Below, piece after piece: positions 8,883 to 17,009 of a DNA stretch of 64,000 nucleotides. The stretch is taken from assembly GCA_016868315.1 (NCBI GenBank), contig VGHE01000012.1, positions 17,848 through 81,847 of the forward strand, given 5' to 3'. This DNA is from Betaproteobacteria bacterium. Lineage in GTDB: Bacteria; Bdellovibrionota_B; Oligoflexia; Silvanigrellales; Silvanigrellaceae. The notes beneath the pieces were generated by a model. The model did no database searches and had not been told where the DNA came from. It saw nothing but the letters and a program-made list of their open reading frames with translations. The stretch's first letter is position 1. Every line of letters begins with the position of its first letter. Made by a program: the position numbers and the translations under genes.

Positions 8883-9620
8883 ATGGGAATTCGAACAGAA
8901 GTTGTCTCTTCACGTGGAATCGTGACCAGTGAGCAGAGGCTTTCCGGCGTTCCAGGACTTGTCATTACGACAGTTGTGTTCACGTTCGATGGTTCGAAGT
9001 TGCGGATGCTGTGCGTGCGTGACAACGATGAAGTCGAGCAGTTTCATCTCCCTAGTTTGCCTTACAGCCCGGAAGATGAGCTCAAGTCGCTGGCGAGGCA
9101 GGTGATCCGTTCACGCTTGCCGCTTGAACTCAATCAGTTGTTCCAGGTGGGCGCCTTCGAGAAAAATGAAAGCCGATTGTGTGAAACCCAGAAGCAAGTT
9201 GAGATTTGCTTTTTTACAGCGGCGTCGCCAAATGATCTTGAGTTCGTTGCCACGAGTGGTCTCCACCAATACCGGTTCCTCGAATTTCATGACCAGATGA
9301 GCCTTCTCGATGAGCATTCTCGTGCTCTCGCGGATGCAGCGCTTGCTGAATTAAGACGTAAAGCACGCTTTGATACCGTTGCATTCGACTTTCTTGCACA
9401 TGAATTTTCTCTGAGTGAGCTGCAACGCGTGTTTGAGGCGATACTCAATCGCCCCTTGGACGTTCGGAATTTCCGCAAGAAGTTTGAGGCACTCGATATC
9501 CTTGTTGAGTCGCCACACCGTCCGCGTGGCATGGCTTATCGGCCACCTCGGATGTATTCGTTCGACGCGGGTCGGTTTAGTCACAAGCAGTCCCTTGAGG
9601 GGGAAGTGTGGTTCTTTTGA
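8883..9620 (+). CDS. NrtR-like regulator: degenerate Nudix domain plus winged helix
   Basis: 245 residues. The first 140 have the fold pattern of a Nudix domain (VITTVVFTFDGSKLRMLCV..., then a helical stretch), but the Nudix box itself (Gx5Ex7REUxEExGU) is unrecognisable; the matching region reads LPSLPYSPEDELKSLARQVI. The C-terminal 85 residues contain FSLSELQRVFEAILNRPLD and RNFRKKFEALDIL, the winged-helix signature of NrtR repressors. NrtR proteins bind ADP-ribose or related ligands to control NAD or sugar genes. Here catalysis is surely lost and the domain is at most a ligand sensor. Neighbour hemF is 87 bases downstream; the target is unknown. Confidence 0.75.
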   Translation: MGIRTEVVSSRGIVTSEQRLSGVPGLVITTVVFTFDGSKLRMLCVRDNDEVEQFHLPSLPYSPEDELKSLARQVIRSRLPLELNQLFQVGAFEKNESRLCETQKQVEICFFTAASPNDLEFVATSGLHQYRFLEFHDQMSLLDEHSRALADAALAELRRKARFDTVAFDFLAHEFSLSELQRVFEAILNRPLDVRNFRKKFEALDILVESPHRPRGMAYRPPRMYSFDAGRFSHKQSLEGEVWFF

Positions 9621-9688
9621 TCGCGATCCAGAGCCACTCTGTTGTTTGATGCAGCCATAGTCATTTGGACGGGATACGTTTAAGCTCA

Positions 9689-9705
9689 TCCCCGAAAGGG
9701 GAGAG
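9689..9705 (+). promoter_or_regulatory. hemF leader hairpin occluding the SD
   Basis: TCCCC-GAAA-GGGGA (9689-9702) is a five-pair stem capped by a GNRA tetraloop. Its 3' arm is part of the SD GGGGAGAG (9698-9705), which lies just before ATG 9708. Structure seen; regulation inferred. Confidence 0.45.
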
Positions 9706-9707
9706 TT

Positions 9708-10694
9708 ATGGCTGCTGTCTCTCGTGAGCGCTCTTTGGCTGTTGCTGAAAATGTAACTCGTCGCTTTGATTCATTTAAAAGCAAATTCTCGCGCCTGGAC
9801 TTCGAAGCGGCGAGTCAGCACCAGTTCGATCCTTCCGACCCTATCGCCCAAATTGCGGCACCCGTTTTGGACTCCGGCAAGCTGCGCGAGAGTGAATTGA
9901 AGCTGCTCACATTTGTGCGCGATCTCAACCGTGAAATGTTCAAATCCATCGATCCGGAAGGTGAATGGAGCATCAAGTCCTGGAGTAAGCCGCTGGAGAG
10001 TGGGCAACCTCAGGGCGGCGGCGTGATGAGCGTTGTGCGCGGACCCGTGCTCGAGAAATCGGCCGTAAACATGAGCGTGGTTTGGGGACCATCGTATCCA
10101 TCCATCGAACGAGAATACTCCGGAAAGCCCTATTTGGCTGCAGGTGTGTCCTTGATTTCGCACACCTATAACCCGGAAGCTCCAATTGCACACATGAATG
10201 TCCGTCTTCTCAAGGTCGGCGAAGGCGAGGGAAGCTTGTTTTGGATGGGGGGCGGTGGAGACCTAACCCCAATGCAGCGTTACGAGGAAGACACGAGTTC
10301 TTTTCATCAAGCGTTCAAAGCGGCATGCGAAACCCATCGGCTGGGCGACTATCCGCGTTTTAAGGCCTGGTGTGACGAGTACTTCTTTATTCCCCACCGC
10401 GGTGAGACGCGTGGTGTAGGGGGTGTCTTTTTCGACTACCTCAATGTTGAACGTGCTGATGACCTCGGTTTGCTTCTCAATGTGGGGCAAGCTTTTGCGC
10501 ACTCATACGGTGAGATTCTGAAGCGCCGGGTGGGGATGGCATTTTCTGATGAATTGAAGGACAAGCAATTGCATTGGCGCGGTCGTTATGCAGAATTTAA
10601 TTTGGTGCATGACAGAGGAACGCGCTTTGGTTTGATGTCCGGTGGCAACATCGAGGCTATCTTTGCGTCTCTGCCTCCAGTCGTAAAGTGGTGA
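9708..10694 (+). CDS. hemF: oxygen-dependent coproporphyrinogen III oxidase
   Basis: 328 residues, close to the family length. It carries out oxidative decarboxylation of coproporphyrinogen III to protoporphyrinogen IX in haem synthesis. Conserved blocks visible are GGGGDLTP, HIS-containing SHTYNPEAPIAHMNVR, and FIPHRGETRGVGGVFFDYL. It is followed after 13 bases by the CcmF-CcmH fusion gene, so haem production and cytochrome c haem attachment look co-expressed. Use of the oxygen-dependent enzyme implies at least microaerobic growth. Confidence 0.95.
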   Translation: MAAVSRERSLAVAENVTRRFDSFKSKFSRLDFEAASQHQFDPSDPIAQIAAPVLDSGKLRESELKLLTFVRDLNREMFKSIDPEGEWSIKSWSKPLESGQPQGGGVMSVVRGPVLEKSAVNMSVVWGPSYPSIEREYSGKPYLAAGVSLISHTYNPEAPIAHMNVRLLKVGEGEGSLFWMGGGGDLTPMQRYEEDTSSFHQAFKAACETHRLGDYPRFKAWCDEYFFIPHRGETRGVGGVFFDYLNVERADDLGLLLNVGQAFAHSYGEILKRRVGMAFSDELKDKQLHWRGRYAEFNLVHDRGTRFGLMSGGNIEAIFASLPPVVKW

Positions 10695-10707
10695 GGACTT
10701 TCCAAGC

Positions 10708-13209
10708 ATGGTTGAATTCGGGTTTTATGCTCTCGTTTTGTCTCTGTGCCTGTCCCTGTATGCGACGGTCATGGGTGGTTTGTCTTTTTACAGGCCGCAC
10801 AGGGGAATCATTTACAGCAGCCGCAATGCCCTTATCGCAGTGAATTTGTGTGTCACGATTGCATCTGCAATTCTTTGGATTGCTTTGCTGACAAACGATT
10901 TTTCGGTGAGTTATGTGTTCCGCAATTCAGCGAGCGATATGCCTCCTTTGTATCTCCTCACGTCGTTCTGGAGCTCGTTGGAAGGAAGTCATCTCCTCTG
11001 GACACTCATCATGTCCATTGTGGTGACACTCTCGCTTCTCACGGTGCGTGAAAAAAATGAGTCGCTGCTTCCGGGGCTGTTGGTCTGTTATGGGTTTAGT
11101 CTTAGTTTCATGACTTTGCTTCTTGTGTGGGCTTCGGCTCCGCTGACGCGCATGTTCCCTTTGCAGGATATTGGCCAGGGGATGAACGCGTTGTTGCAAA
11201 ATCCCTACATGGCAGCGCATCCGCCGAGCTTGTTTGCTGGCTATTGTTCTCTGATTGTCCCCTTTGGATATTCCGTTGCGGCGCTTATGCGTGGCTCATT
11301 CACCTCAGACTGGCTTGTTTCGGTTCGCCGCTGGACTCTTGCAGGTTGGGCGATTCTTTCGGTGGGAATCTTCTTGGGCGGCAAATGGGCTTATGTAGAG
11401 TTGGGTTGGGCAGGCTATTGGGCCTGGGATCCAGTTGAGAACAGCTCTTTCATGCCCTGGTTGGCAGCTACATCTCTTTTGCACACGCTCCTTATTCTCG
11501 ATAAAACCAACCGTCTGCCCCGGCTTGCTTGTGTTCTTGCTGGTCTGGGATTCATTCTCACGTTCCTCGGAACCTTCATCACGCGTTCGGGCGTGATCAG
11601 CAGTGTTCACTCATTTGCGGAAAGCAATATTGGTCCTGCGTATCTGATTTATATCGTTATTTGGATGACCCTATTGCTGCTGTTGGTTGGATTGCGCGGA
11701 CATCTTCTCCAAGGCGCGGCGCAGGCGCAGACCTGGGTTGTCTCGAAGGAGAGCGCACTTCTTTTCACGAATTTCTTTTTGCTTTTCCTACTCGCACTCG
11801 TGTGTATCGGTACGCTTTTGCCTCTTATTGTCGAGGCCGTGCGTGGCGTTAAAATCTCCATTCAACAGCCCTTCTTCAATGCCTTTGCACCCTGGATTGG
11901 GGTTGGCCTGGTGGCACTTTTGGGTGTCGGAAATCTGATGCGCTGGCGCAACGGTAAAATCGAAGATCCAGTTGCCGGTCTGTTGTTTCCGGCAGTTTGG
12001 GCTTCCGTTCTTGCAGCTGTCTTGGCGTGGCACAAACAGCTCGATGTGCGTTCGGCTATTGGCTTTTGGCTGGTTCTCTGGACTGCATTGGTCATGGTCA
12101 TGGATCTCGTCTTCAAGCTGCGTGCGCTGCGTTGGAATGGGCAATTGCTTTGGAAATTCAACCGCCCCTATTTGGGTTCTTGGATTGCTCACCTCGGATT
12201 CCTTATCGCAATTGCTGGTTTCTTGGGAGGGTACCGCGGCATTCATGCAGAGGCGGTCATTAACCACAACGAGTCTGCGCAGTTCTACGGCTACACACTC
12301 ACCAACCGCGGAATGCGTGAAGAGGCGGCATACAATTATCGATACGTCTCTGCAGTGATCGAAGCCAAGAACGAAAAGGGCGAGGTTGTCGAAATCCTTC
12401 CGCGCCGCAGCAAGTACACAAACAAAGAGGAGTGGCTCAACGAAATCGGTATCCACTCAACCTTCTGGCACGATGTCTATCTTGTGCTTGCCAATTTCGA
12501 CATGAACACCAAGCAGGTTTCACTCAAAATGCACATCAACCCAACCGTGAAGTTCGTTTGGACGAGTTTGGTTATCATGGTTCTTGGAGCCATGGTCGGA
12601 TTAAGCCATCGCATCAAAAGGCGAAGTCTCGACGTCTCGCCCAACGGTTTGGTGCTTGAGTCTGCCACAGATGACTCGGATCTTTTGGCCGAATCTCTTG
12701 CGCCCGTGAGACTGTCTCAGAAGGTTCAATCGGCGATGATCGTGACGGGTGCCTTGGTACTTCTGGCTTTTGGTTTTTCAGGGACTGCATGGGCGAATGA
12801 AGATGCGAACAAAGCGCGCATGCAGTACTCTCAAGAACTGCTCGATATTGGGAACGAGCTGCGTTGTCCGACCTGCCAAGGTGTCAGCATCCTTGAAAGC
12901 GATACTCCGCAGAGTGTTGCCATGCGCAAGGAAGTCGAGCGCCAAGTTGCCGAGGGAAAAAATAAGGATGAAATCATCCGTTTCTTTCGCGATCGCTACG
13001 GGGAGTGGATTCTACGCCAGCCGGATACAAGTCAGTCGTTTGGTCTAATGATTTGGGTGGTTCCAAGCGTTGGGCTTATCGTTGGACCTGCGTGGTTGAT
13101 TTATGCACTGCGTTCATCGCGTCGGCGGGAAGAGGAAGAGCGTCTGGCGATCGAAAAGGAATTGCGCAACTATATTGAGCAGGCACGACGTATTGGGGTG
13201 CAAGCATGA
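10708..13209 (+). CDS. fused cytochrome c haem lyase CcmF and thiol-reductant CcmH
   Basis: 833 residues in one open frame. Residues 1 to about 635 are CcmF: many membrane helices and the haem-handling WWD segment GKWAYVELGWAGYWAWDPVE (about 227-246). After a short linker a new hydrophobic segment (about 677-695) leads to LRCPTCQGVSILESD with Cys720 and Cys723, the CcmH LRCxxCQ motif, then a final membrane helix. CcmF and CcmH are normally separate partners that ligate haem to apocytochrome c. An in-frame ATG at 12736, with AGAAGG 11 bases upstream and a signal-peptide-like sequence after it, might also give free CcmH. The gene overlaps the next by four bases. Confidence 0.92.
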   Translation: MVEFGFYALVLSLCLSLYATVMGGLSFYRPHRGIIYSSRNALIAVNLCVTIASAILWIALLTNDFSVSYVFRNSASDMPPLYLLTSFWSSLEGSHLLWTLIMSIVVTLSLLTVREKNESLLPGLLVCYGFSLSFMTLLLVWASAPLTRMFPLQDIGQGMNALLQNPYMAAHPPSLFAGYCSLIVPFGYSVAALMRGSFTSDWLVSVRRWTLAGWAILSVGIFLGGKWAYVELGWAGYWAWDPVENSSFMPWLAATSLLHTLLILDKTNRLPRLACVLAGLGFILTFLGTFITRSGVISSVHSFAESNIGPAYLIYIVIWMTLLLLLVGLRGHLLQGAAQAQTWVVSKESALLFTNFFLLFLLALVCIGTLLPLIVEAVRGVKISIQQPFFNAFAPWIGVGLVALLGVGNLMRWRNGKIEDPVAGLLFPAVWASVLAAVLAWHKQLDVRSAIGFWLVLWTALVMVMDLVFKLRALRWNGQLLWKFNRPYLGSWIAHLGFLIAIAGFLGGYRGIHAEAVINHNESAQFYGYTLTNRGMREEAAYNYRYVSAVIEAKNEKGEVVEILPRRSKYTNKEEWLNEIGIHSTFWHDVYLVLANFDMNTKQVSLKMHINPTVKFVWTSLVIMVLGAMVGLSHRIKRRSLDVSPNGLVLESATDDSDLLAESLAPVRLSQKVQSAMIVTGALVLLAFGFSGTAWANEDANKARMQYSQELLDIGNELRCPTCQGVSILESDTPQSVAMRKEVERQVAEGKNKDEIIRFFRDRYGEWILRQPDTSQSFGLMIWVVPSVGLIVGPAWLIYALRSSRRREEEERLAIEKELRNYIEQARRIGVQA

Positions 13210-14393
13210 CTCTCATACTTGCTGCGGCCATTTTGTTTTCTGTGTTCGTTGTCTGGATGGTCACTACGCCGCTTTTCTCCGCCGAAAACATGGAGTCTTT
13301 CTCTGCGAGCTATAAAGGCTTTGCTGATGAGGCTGAGTTGCGACAAGCGCTTCAGTTGCGCGATAAACTTTTGGGTCGGCTTGCGCACGGCAAGCTTGAG
13401 GATGAAAGGGTTACAGCATTGAGCGAAGCCGAATGTTTTCAGGCGCTGGTCTCTGTGAGCTTGCGCCTGCAGCGTGCCGACCTACCTTTTCTTCCTGAAC
13501 AATCGGCAAGCAGTGGGTCAAATCCACAATCCGGTCGAGTGTCGTTGCAGGTTCTTGTTGCACTGGCTGCTGCGGCTTTGGTTTGTGCGGGAGGCATTAA
13601 AGCGAGAACCGCTTTTGCCCAGATGATGAGTCATCCATCAACAACTGCATCGGCGCCTGCGAGCGCACCTGCATCGTTGCACCAGATCGAATCGTCAGTT
13701 TATGCACCGCAATCCAGCCGCTACATGATTTCGCCTGCTCAAGGGCATTTGGTGGGTTTGCACTTGACCTCATTTTCCGTGCCGGTTTCAGCGACTGATG
13801 GTGTAACGGTTGTTCTTCCTCTTCCAAAAGGAATCTATGACTGGCAATTAACTGCAATGCGTCCTGAGGCACTCGCAAATCAAGTGACCGCAATGAGTTG
13901 GAAGGGTACTCCGGCTTTGCAATTGCCCTCTGGAACACAGGGTTTGGCCGTTGAGCTCAACAGCGAATTCAAGCTTAAGGCGTTCACTGGGAATGCCGTG
14001 TGGAGAAACACTGAGTTGCCACCTCTGCCCGGCGAGCAGGTCGCTGTTCTGTTTCTGGCTCCAAACCCGCTCGGTCAAATGCTCGGCAAGCTCGCTGAAG
14101 GTTGGAACGTTTGGCCACCTCGTATTCTGAGCGTGGGCGAGGGAATGAGCCTGCAGAGTCGCGAAGTGGCCATGAATCCTGCTGCTCCGCCACGCAAGGT
14201 GCAGATAGTTTCCAGGGCGGCCGACCAAACACAGACTTTTCTCAATTTCGAGGTTGTCGGCTTGGCTCCCGATAGGCTTCCCCTGATTGTCTTGGGAACT
14301 TTGATTGCTGCAATTCTCTTTGGTGTCGGTGCGTTTGTGCTATTCCGCAGCGCTCGTTGGAGAATTGACAGGTCTGGAGCCTTGCCCGGTTGA
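13206..14393 (+). CDS. CcmI-like cytochrome c maturation protein
   Basis: 395 residues, starting in the stop of the CcmF-CcmH gene (ATGA), so translationally coupled. Two membrane segments (about 3-20 and 115-133) enclose a loop with a leucine-rich helix and ELRQALQLRDKLLGRLAHGK, resembling the N-terminal domain of CcmI/CycH apocytochrome chaperones. The periplasmic part is not TPR-like but beta-rich, and a third membrane helix (about 355-375) ends the protein, which is atypical. Assignment rests on N-terminal pattern plus context; it may be a lineage-specific partner of CcmFH. Confidence 0.55.
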   Translation: MTLILAAAILFSVFVVWMVTTPLFSAENMESFSASYKGFADEAELRQALQLRDKLLGRLAHGKLEDERVTALSEAECFQALVSVSLRLQRADLPFLPEQSASSGSNPQSGRVSLQVLVALAAAALVCAGGIKARTAFAQMMSHPSTTASAPASAPASLHQIESSVYAPQSSRYMISPAQGHLVGLHLTSFSVPVSATDGVTVVLPLPKGIYDWQLTAMRPEALANQVTAMSWKGTPALQLPSGTQGLAVELNSEFKLKAFTGNAVWRNTELPPLPGEQVAVLFLAPNPLGQMLGKLAEGWNVWPPRILSVGEGMSLQSREVAMNPAAPPRKVQIVSRAADQTQTFLNFEVVGLAPDRLPLIVLGTLIAAILFGVGAFVLFRSARWRIDRSGALPG

Positions 14394-14459
14394 ATTGTTG
14401 AGCCCTACACTCTCCAAACGGCCAGTGTCCGCCGGTGAATTTTTTTGTGGGGGCCCCTC

Positions 14460-14792
14460 ATGATTCTCAACAGTTCCACAGTTCAGCTCATCAGAACAAA
14501 CGCTGCACGTTTGGCTAATGCAATCCGCAGCAAGGAAGACCTCAACGACCTCGCAACTGCTGGCAACTTCGAGCAGGTTTTTGCGGCTATCGAGGCGCTC
14601 CTGACTCACACAGATATGTACTTTGATGATGAGCTTCTTATGTGTCTCGACGATTCTAACTGGCGTAACTTCAAAGCGACGTTGTTGGTTTATACCCTCA
14701 ACATCGTGAACCGTTACGTAGCAACTGCACGCGATGGTTCAGGTATGGCTCGCGACCAACACGATTACATGCCTGCAGCAGCGCACATGTAA
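14460..14792 (+). CDS. small soluble protein, unknown
   Basis: About 110 residues from ATG 14460, preceded by a GTGGGGG SD. The sequence is mostly helical and acidic, with no signal peptide or membrane segment and no recognised motif. It has its own 66-base upstream gap after the ccmI-like gene and ends at a strong terminator, so it may be an independent transcript. Confidence 0.6.
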   Translation: MILNSSTVQLIRTNAARLANAIRSKEDLNDLATAGNFEQVFAAIEALLTHTDMYFDDELLMCLDDSNWRNFKATLLVYTLNIVNRYVATARDGSGMARDQHDYMPAAAHM

Positions 14793-14805
14793 TTAGGCTC
14801 GAATA

Positions 14806-14844
14806 AAAAGCCGCAACTCCAATTGGGGTTGCGGCTTTTTTTTT
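14806..14844. terminator. rho-independent terminator, possibly bidirectional
   Basis: AAGCCGCAACTCC (14808-14820) pairs with GGGGTTGCGGCTT (14825-14837) with one G-T pair, followed by eight or more T; A residues precede it. It separates the small plus-strand gene from the minus-strand dsbD, which converge here. Confidence 0.9.
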
Positions 14845-14877
14845 GTCCATTTTCTCGCACGTGCAAGGCGGAATCAT

Positions 14878-16980
14878 TCACTTTGGTGGTTTGATTTCTC
14901 CGTTGAATAGCTTCTGGACGGCCTGGTGGAATTGACTCACAGTAATGGCCTCTCGAAACAAAATGGCTGGTTTTCCATTGAAGTCGGAGCCCGCCGGATA
15001 GATGCCTACGGCCGGAAGTCCGGCGAGATCCCAGCGCTGTGTGAGTTCTTCAGAGGCTGGGTTTGACTCTGTGAAATCGATTTTTAAGGCAATGAAGTGT
15101 TGGTTGAGGAGCGCCTCGACTCCAGACTCACTCCAAACCTCAGCATCCATTTTCAAACATGCCACACACCATTGTGCCCATGCATCGACAAGCAGTCCCT
15201 TCCTCTCAAGCTTTGCTGCTTGCACGGCTTTGTTCCAGTCTTTGTACCATTGCGCACTGTCATTTTGCATTGAACCCGCCGGCGGCACCTCGACCGGATC
15301 ACCAATGCGATCGATTGATGGCCAGCTGGGTAAAGACATGGGTACGAATCCTTTGACCAGCGACAGGGTCATCCACAATGCGAGGATGGTGAGTCCAATC
15401 TGAGTGCCCAAGAGCTTGAGGGGATGCTGAATCGAGCGGTTCTGCCAGACAAGAAAGATGATGGTCAGCACTGAAATTGTGACAACTCCAGTGAGGTTCG
15501 GCTGTGCATAAAGGATTGAAAAGAGTGGAATGGTGCCAAGGAAGATCTTCAAGTAATAGAGCGACAGTGAAAACATCAGGGCAGCAAATACGTTTTTGAC
15601 GAGGTCAATGAGCTTACCTGCGCGAGGCAGTTTTTTGAAATGCTGTGAAAGCATTCCAAGCACAAGATAAGGTGCCCCAAAACCAGCAGCGAAAACGCTC
15701 ATAAGAGTGAAACCGTAAACGGGATCTTTGGTTTGCCCGACAAGCACAAGCAGCAAGCTCAGCACAGGACCTGTGCAGGGCGCAGCAACGAGACCTGAGA
15801 CAGCACCCATGGTCAGCAGAGCCAAAGTCGGTGAGCGCCGTGACAATGGAATTTTGTTGCCCAGACTCTGCAGCCGCGAAAGATCGATTGATCCGAGCAT
15901 CGACAGGCCGAGCAAGAACATCAAGACCGCGAGTCCAAAATTGAAACTTCGACTCTGCAGGATTCCGCCAAACAGAGAGCCTGTCATGCCAGCAATAACA
16001 CCCATACTCGCATAAGCGAGTATGACACCCAGGACATAGACGAGAGCTGGAACAAACGACTGCACAGGGGTGGAGTCGTCATCGCTCCTTTTGGTTTGTG
16101 AAAGCACGTTGAGCGTGATGGGAATCATTGGATAGACACAAGGTGTGAGGTTCATCAGCAAGCCTGCGAGGAAAAGCGCAGGAAAAAGAAACCAACTTCT
16201 TTGTCCGAGTGTGCGCTGAACCTGAGCGGTGATGCTGTCGGTGAGTGACACTTCCACTGCAGGTGCAGGTGGAATTGCGGGCGTTGGTGTGGGTGTAGCT
16301 GTGAGAGTAGGCGCTGCCGTTGGTGTGGGTGTAGCTGTGAGAGTAGGCGCTGCCGTTGGTGTGGGTGCCAGAGAGCTTGCGGACGATGAGCCAACCAGAC
16401 CCGGAAGTGTGCCTTTTGGTTCTGGACGTGACACCTCTCCTTTTCTTGCATTCACAAGAAAATATGTGGGCAAAAGACAAGTATTGACCGAGCAGGCCTC
16501 AAATCGAATGCGTAGCACCCCAGTTTCATCCATGGGTAGGTCAGACGTCGCAATAAACCGTGTTCCCTTGTCGAAGATTGCACGCGGTTCATTGTAAAAA
16601 GGATCTTGTACGACCTTCGCTTGGGGATCGGCACTGGTTTGCAGAGCTATGGGAGCATTCAGTGTTGCGGTGCTCTTGTATTCGAACCGCAGACCCTTTT
16701 CGTAGATTTTGAAGCCGCCTCGGGTGTCGAGCTCGAGCACAGCGCTTGTTCCTGTGCCCTGATTTGACAGACCAACAAGTCTGAATTGAACCACATTCGC
16801 AGGGTCAATTTTGTTCAGCTCCTTGAGTGGTGCGCTGAAAGGGTCGTCGAGAGCCACGGCACTTTGGTGCGGAAAGCACAACGAGGCGATGCAGACAACC
16901 ACACCTACAGCGAGTAGGCTTCGGCGCAAAAGACGGGTTGGCAATTTCAGCAATGCCAGAGTATCACCATTGTTGAGCAT
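14878..16980 (-). CDS. dsbD: thiol:disulfide interchange protein DsbD
   Basis: 700 residues. Passes electrons from cytoplasmic thioredoxin to periplasmic thiols. All three redox modules are present: N-terminal periplasmic domain with ACSVNTC (Cys163, Cys168), membrane domain with LTPCVYP (Cys281) and APCTGP (Cys402), and C-terminal thioredoxin domain with WCVAC (Cys605, Cys608). A Thr/Pro/Ala-rich linker (about 206-238) encoded by tandem repeats is longer than usual. It could reduce the CcmH cysteines of the nearby fusion. The start codon is only 29 bases from the divergent phosphoglycerate mutase gene and its SD is weak, so the exact start is less certain. Confidence 0.92.
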   Translation of the reverse strand: MLNNGDTLALLKLPTRLLRRSLLAVGVVVCIASLCFPHQSAVALDDPFSAPLKELNKIDPANVVQFRLVGLSNQGTGTSAVLELDTRGGFKIYEKGLRFEYKSTATLNAPIALQTSADPQAKVVQDPFYNEPRAIFDKGTRFIATSDLPMDETGVLRIRFEACSVNTCLLPTYFLVNARKGEVSRPEPKGTLPGLVGSSSASSLAPTPTAAPTLTATPTPTAAPTLTATPTPTPAIPPAPAVEVSLTDSITAQVQRTLGQRSWFLFPALFLAGLLMNLTPCVYPMIPITLNVLSQTKRSDDDSTPVQSFVPALVYVLGVILAYASMGVIAGMTGSLFGGILQSRSFNFGLAVLMFLLGLSMLGSIDLSRLQSLGNKIPLSRRSPTLALLTMGAVSGLVAAPCTGPVLSLLLVLVGQTKDPVYGFTLMSVFAAGFGAPYLVLGMLSQHFKKLPRAGKLIDLVKNVFAALMFSLSLYYLKIFLGTIPLFSILYAQPNLTGVVTISVLTIIFLVWQNRSIQHPLKLLGTQIGLTILALWMTLSLVKGFVPMSLPSWPSIDRIGDPVEVPPAGSMQNDSAQWYKDWNKAVQAAKLERKGLLVDAWAQWCVACLKMDAEVWSESGVEALLNQHFIALKIDFTESNPASEELTQRWDLAGLPAVGIYPAGSDFNGKPAILFREAITVSQFHQAVQKLFNGEIKPPK
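16284..16367. repeat. 36-bp tandem repeat, 2.3 copies, within dsbD
   Basis: Units at 16284-16319 and 16320-16355 are identical by eye, with a 12-base partial third copy. They encode a repeated 12-residue Thr/Ala/Pro unit (like TAAPTLTATPTP) in the linker between the first periplasmic domain and the membrane domain. Length variation between strains is likely. Confidence 0.85.
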
Positions 16981-17009
16981 TTGAGTCCCGAATTAAGAGA
17001 GAAGAAATT

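Noticed and set aside
10708-13209. Frameshift or sequencing error joining ccmF and ccmH
   Set aside because: The frame is continuous, the linker has normal composition and both domains are intact; a stop lost by one substitution cannot be excluded but nothing points to it.
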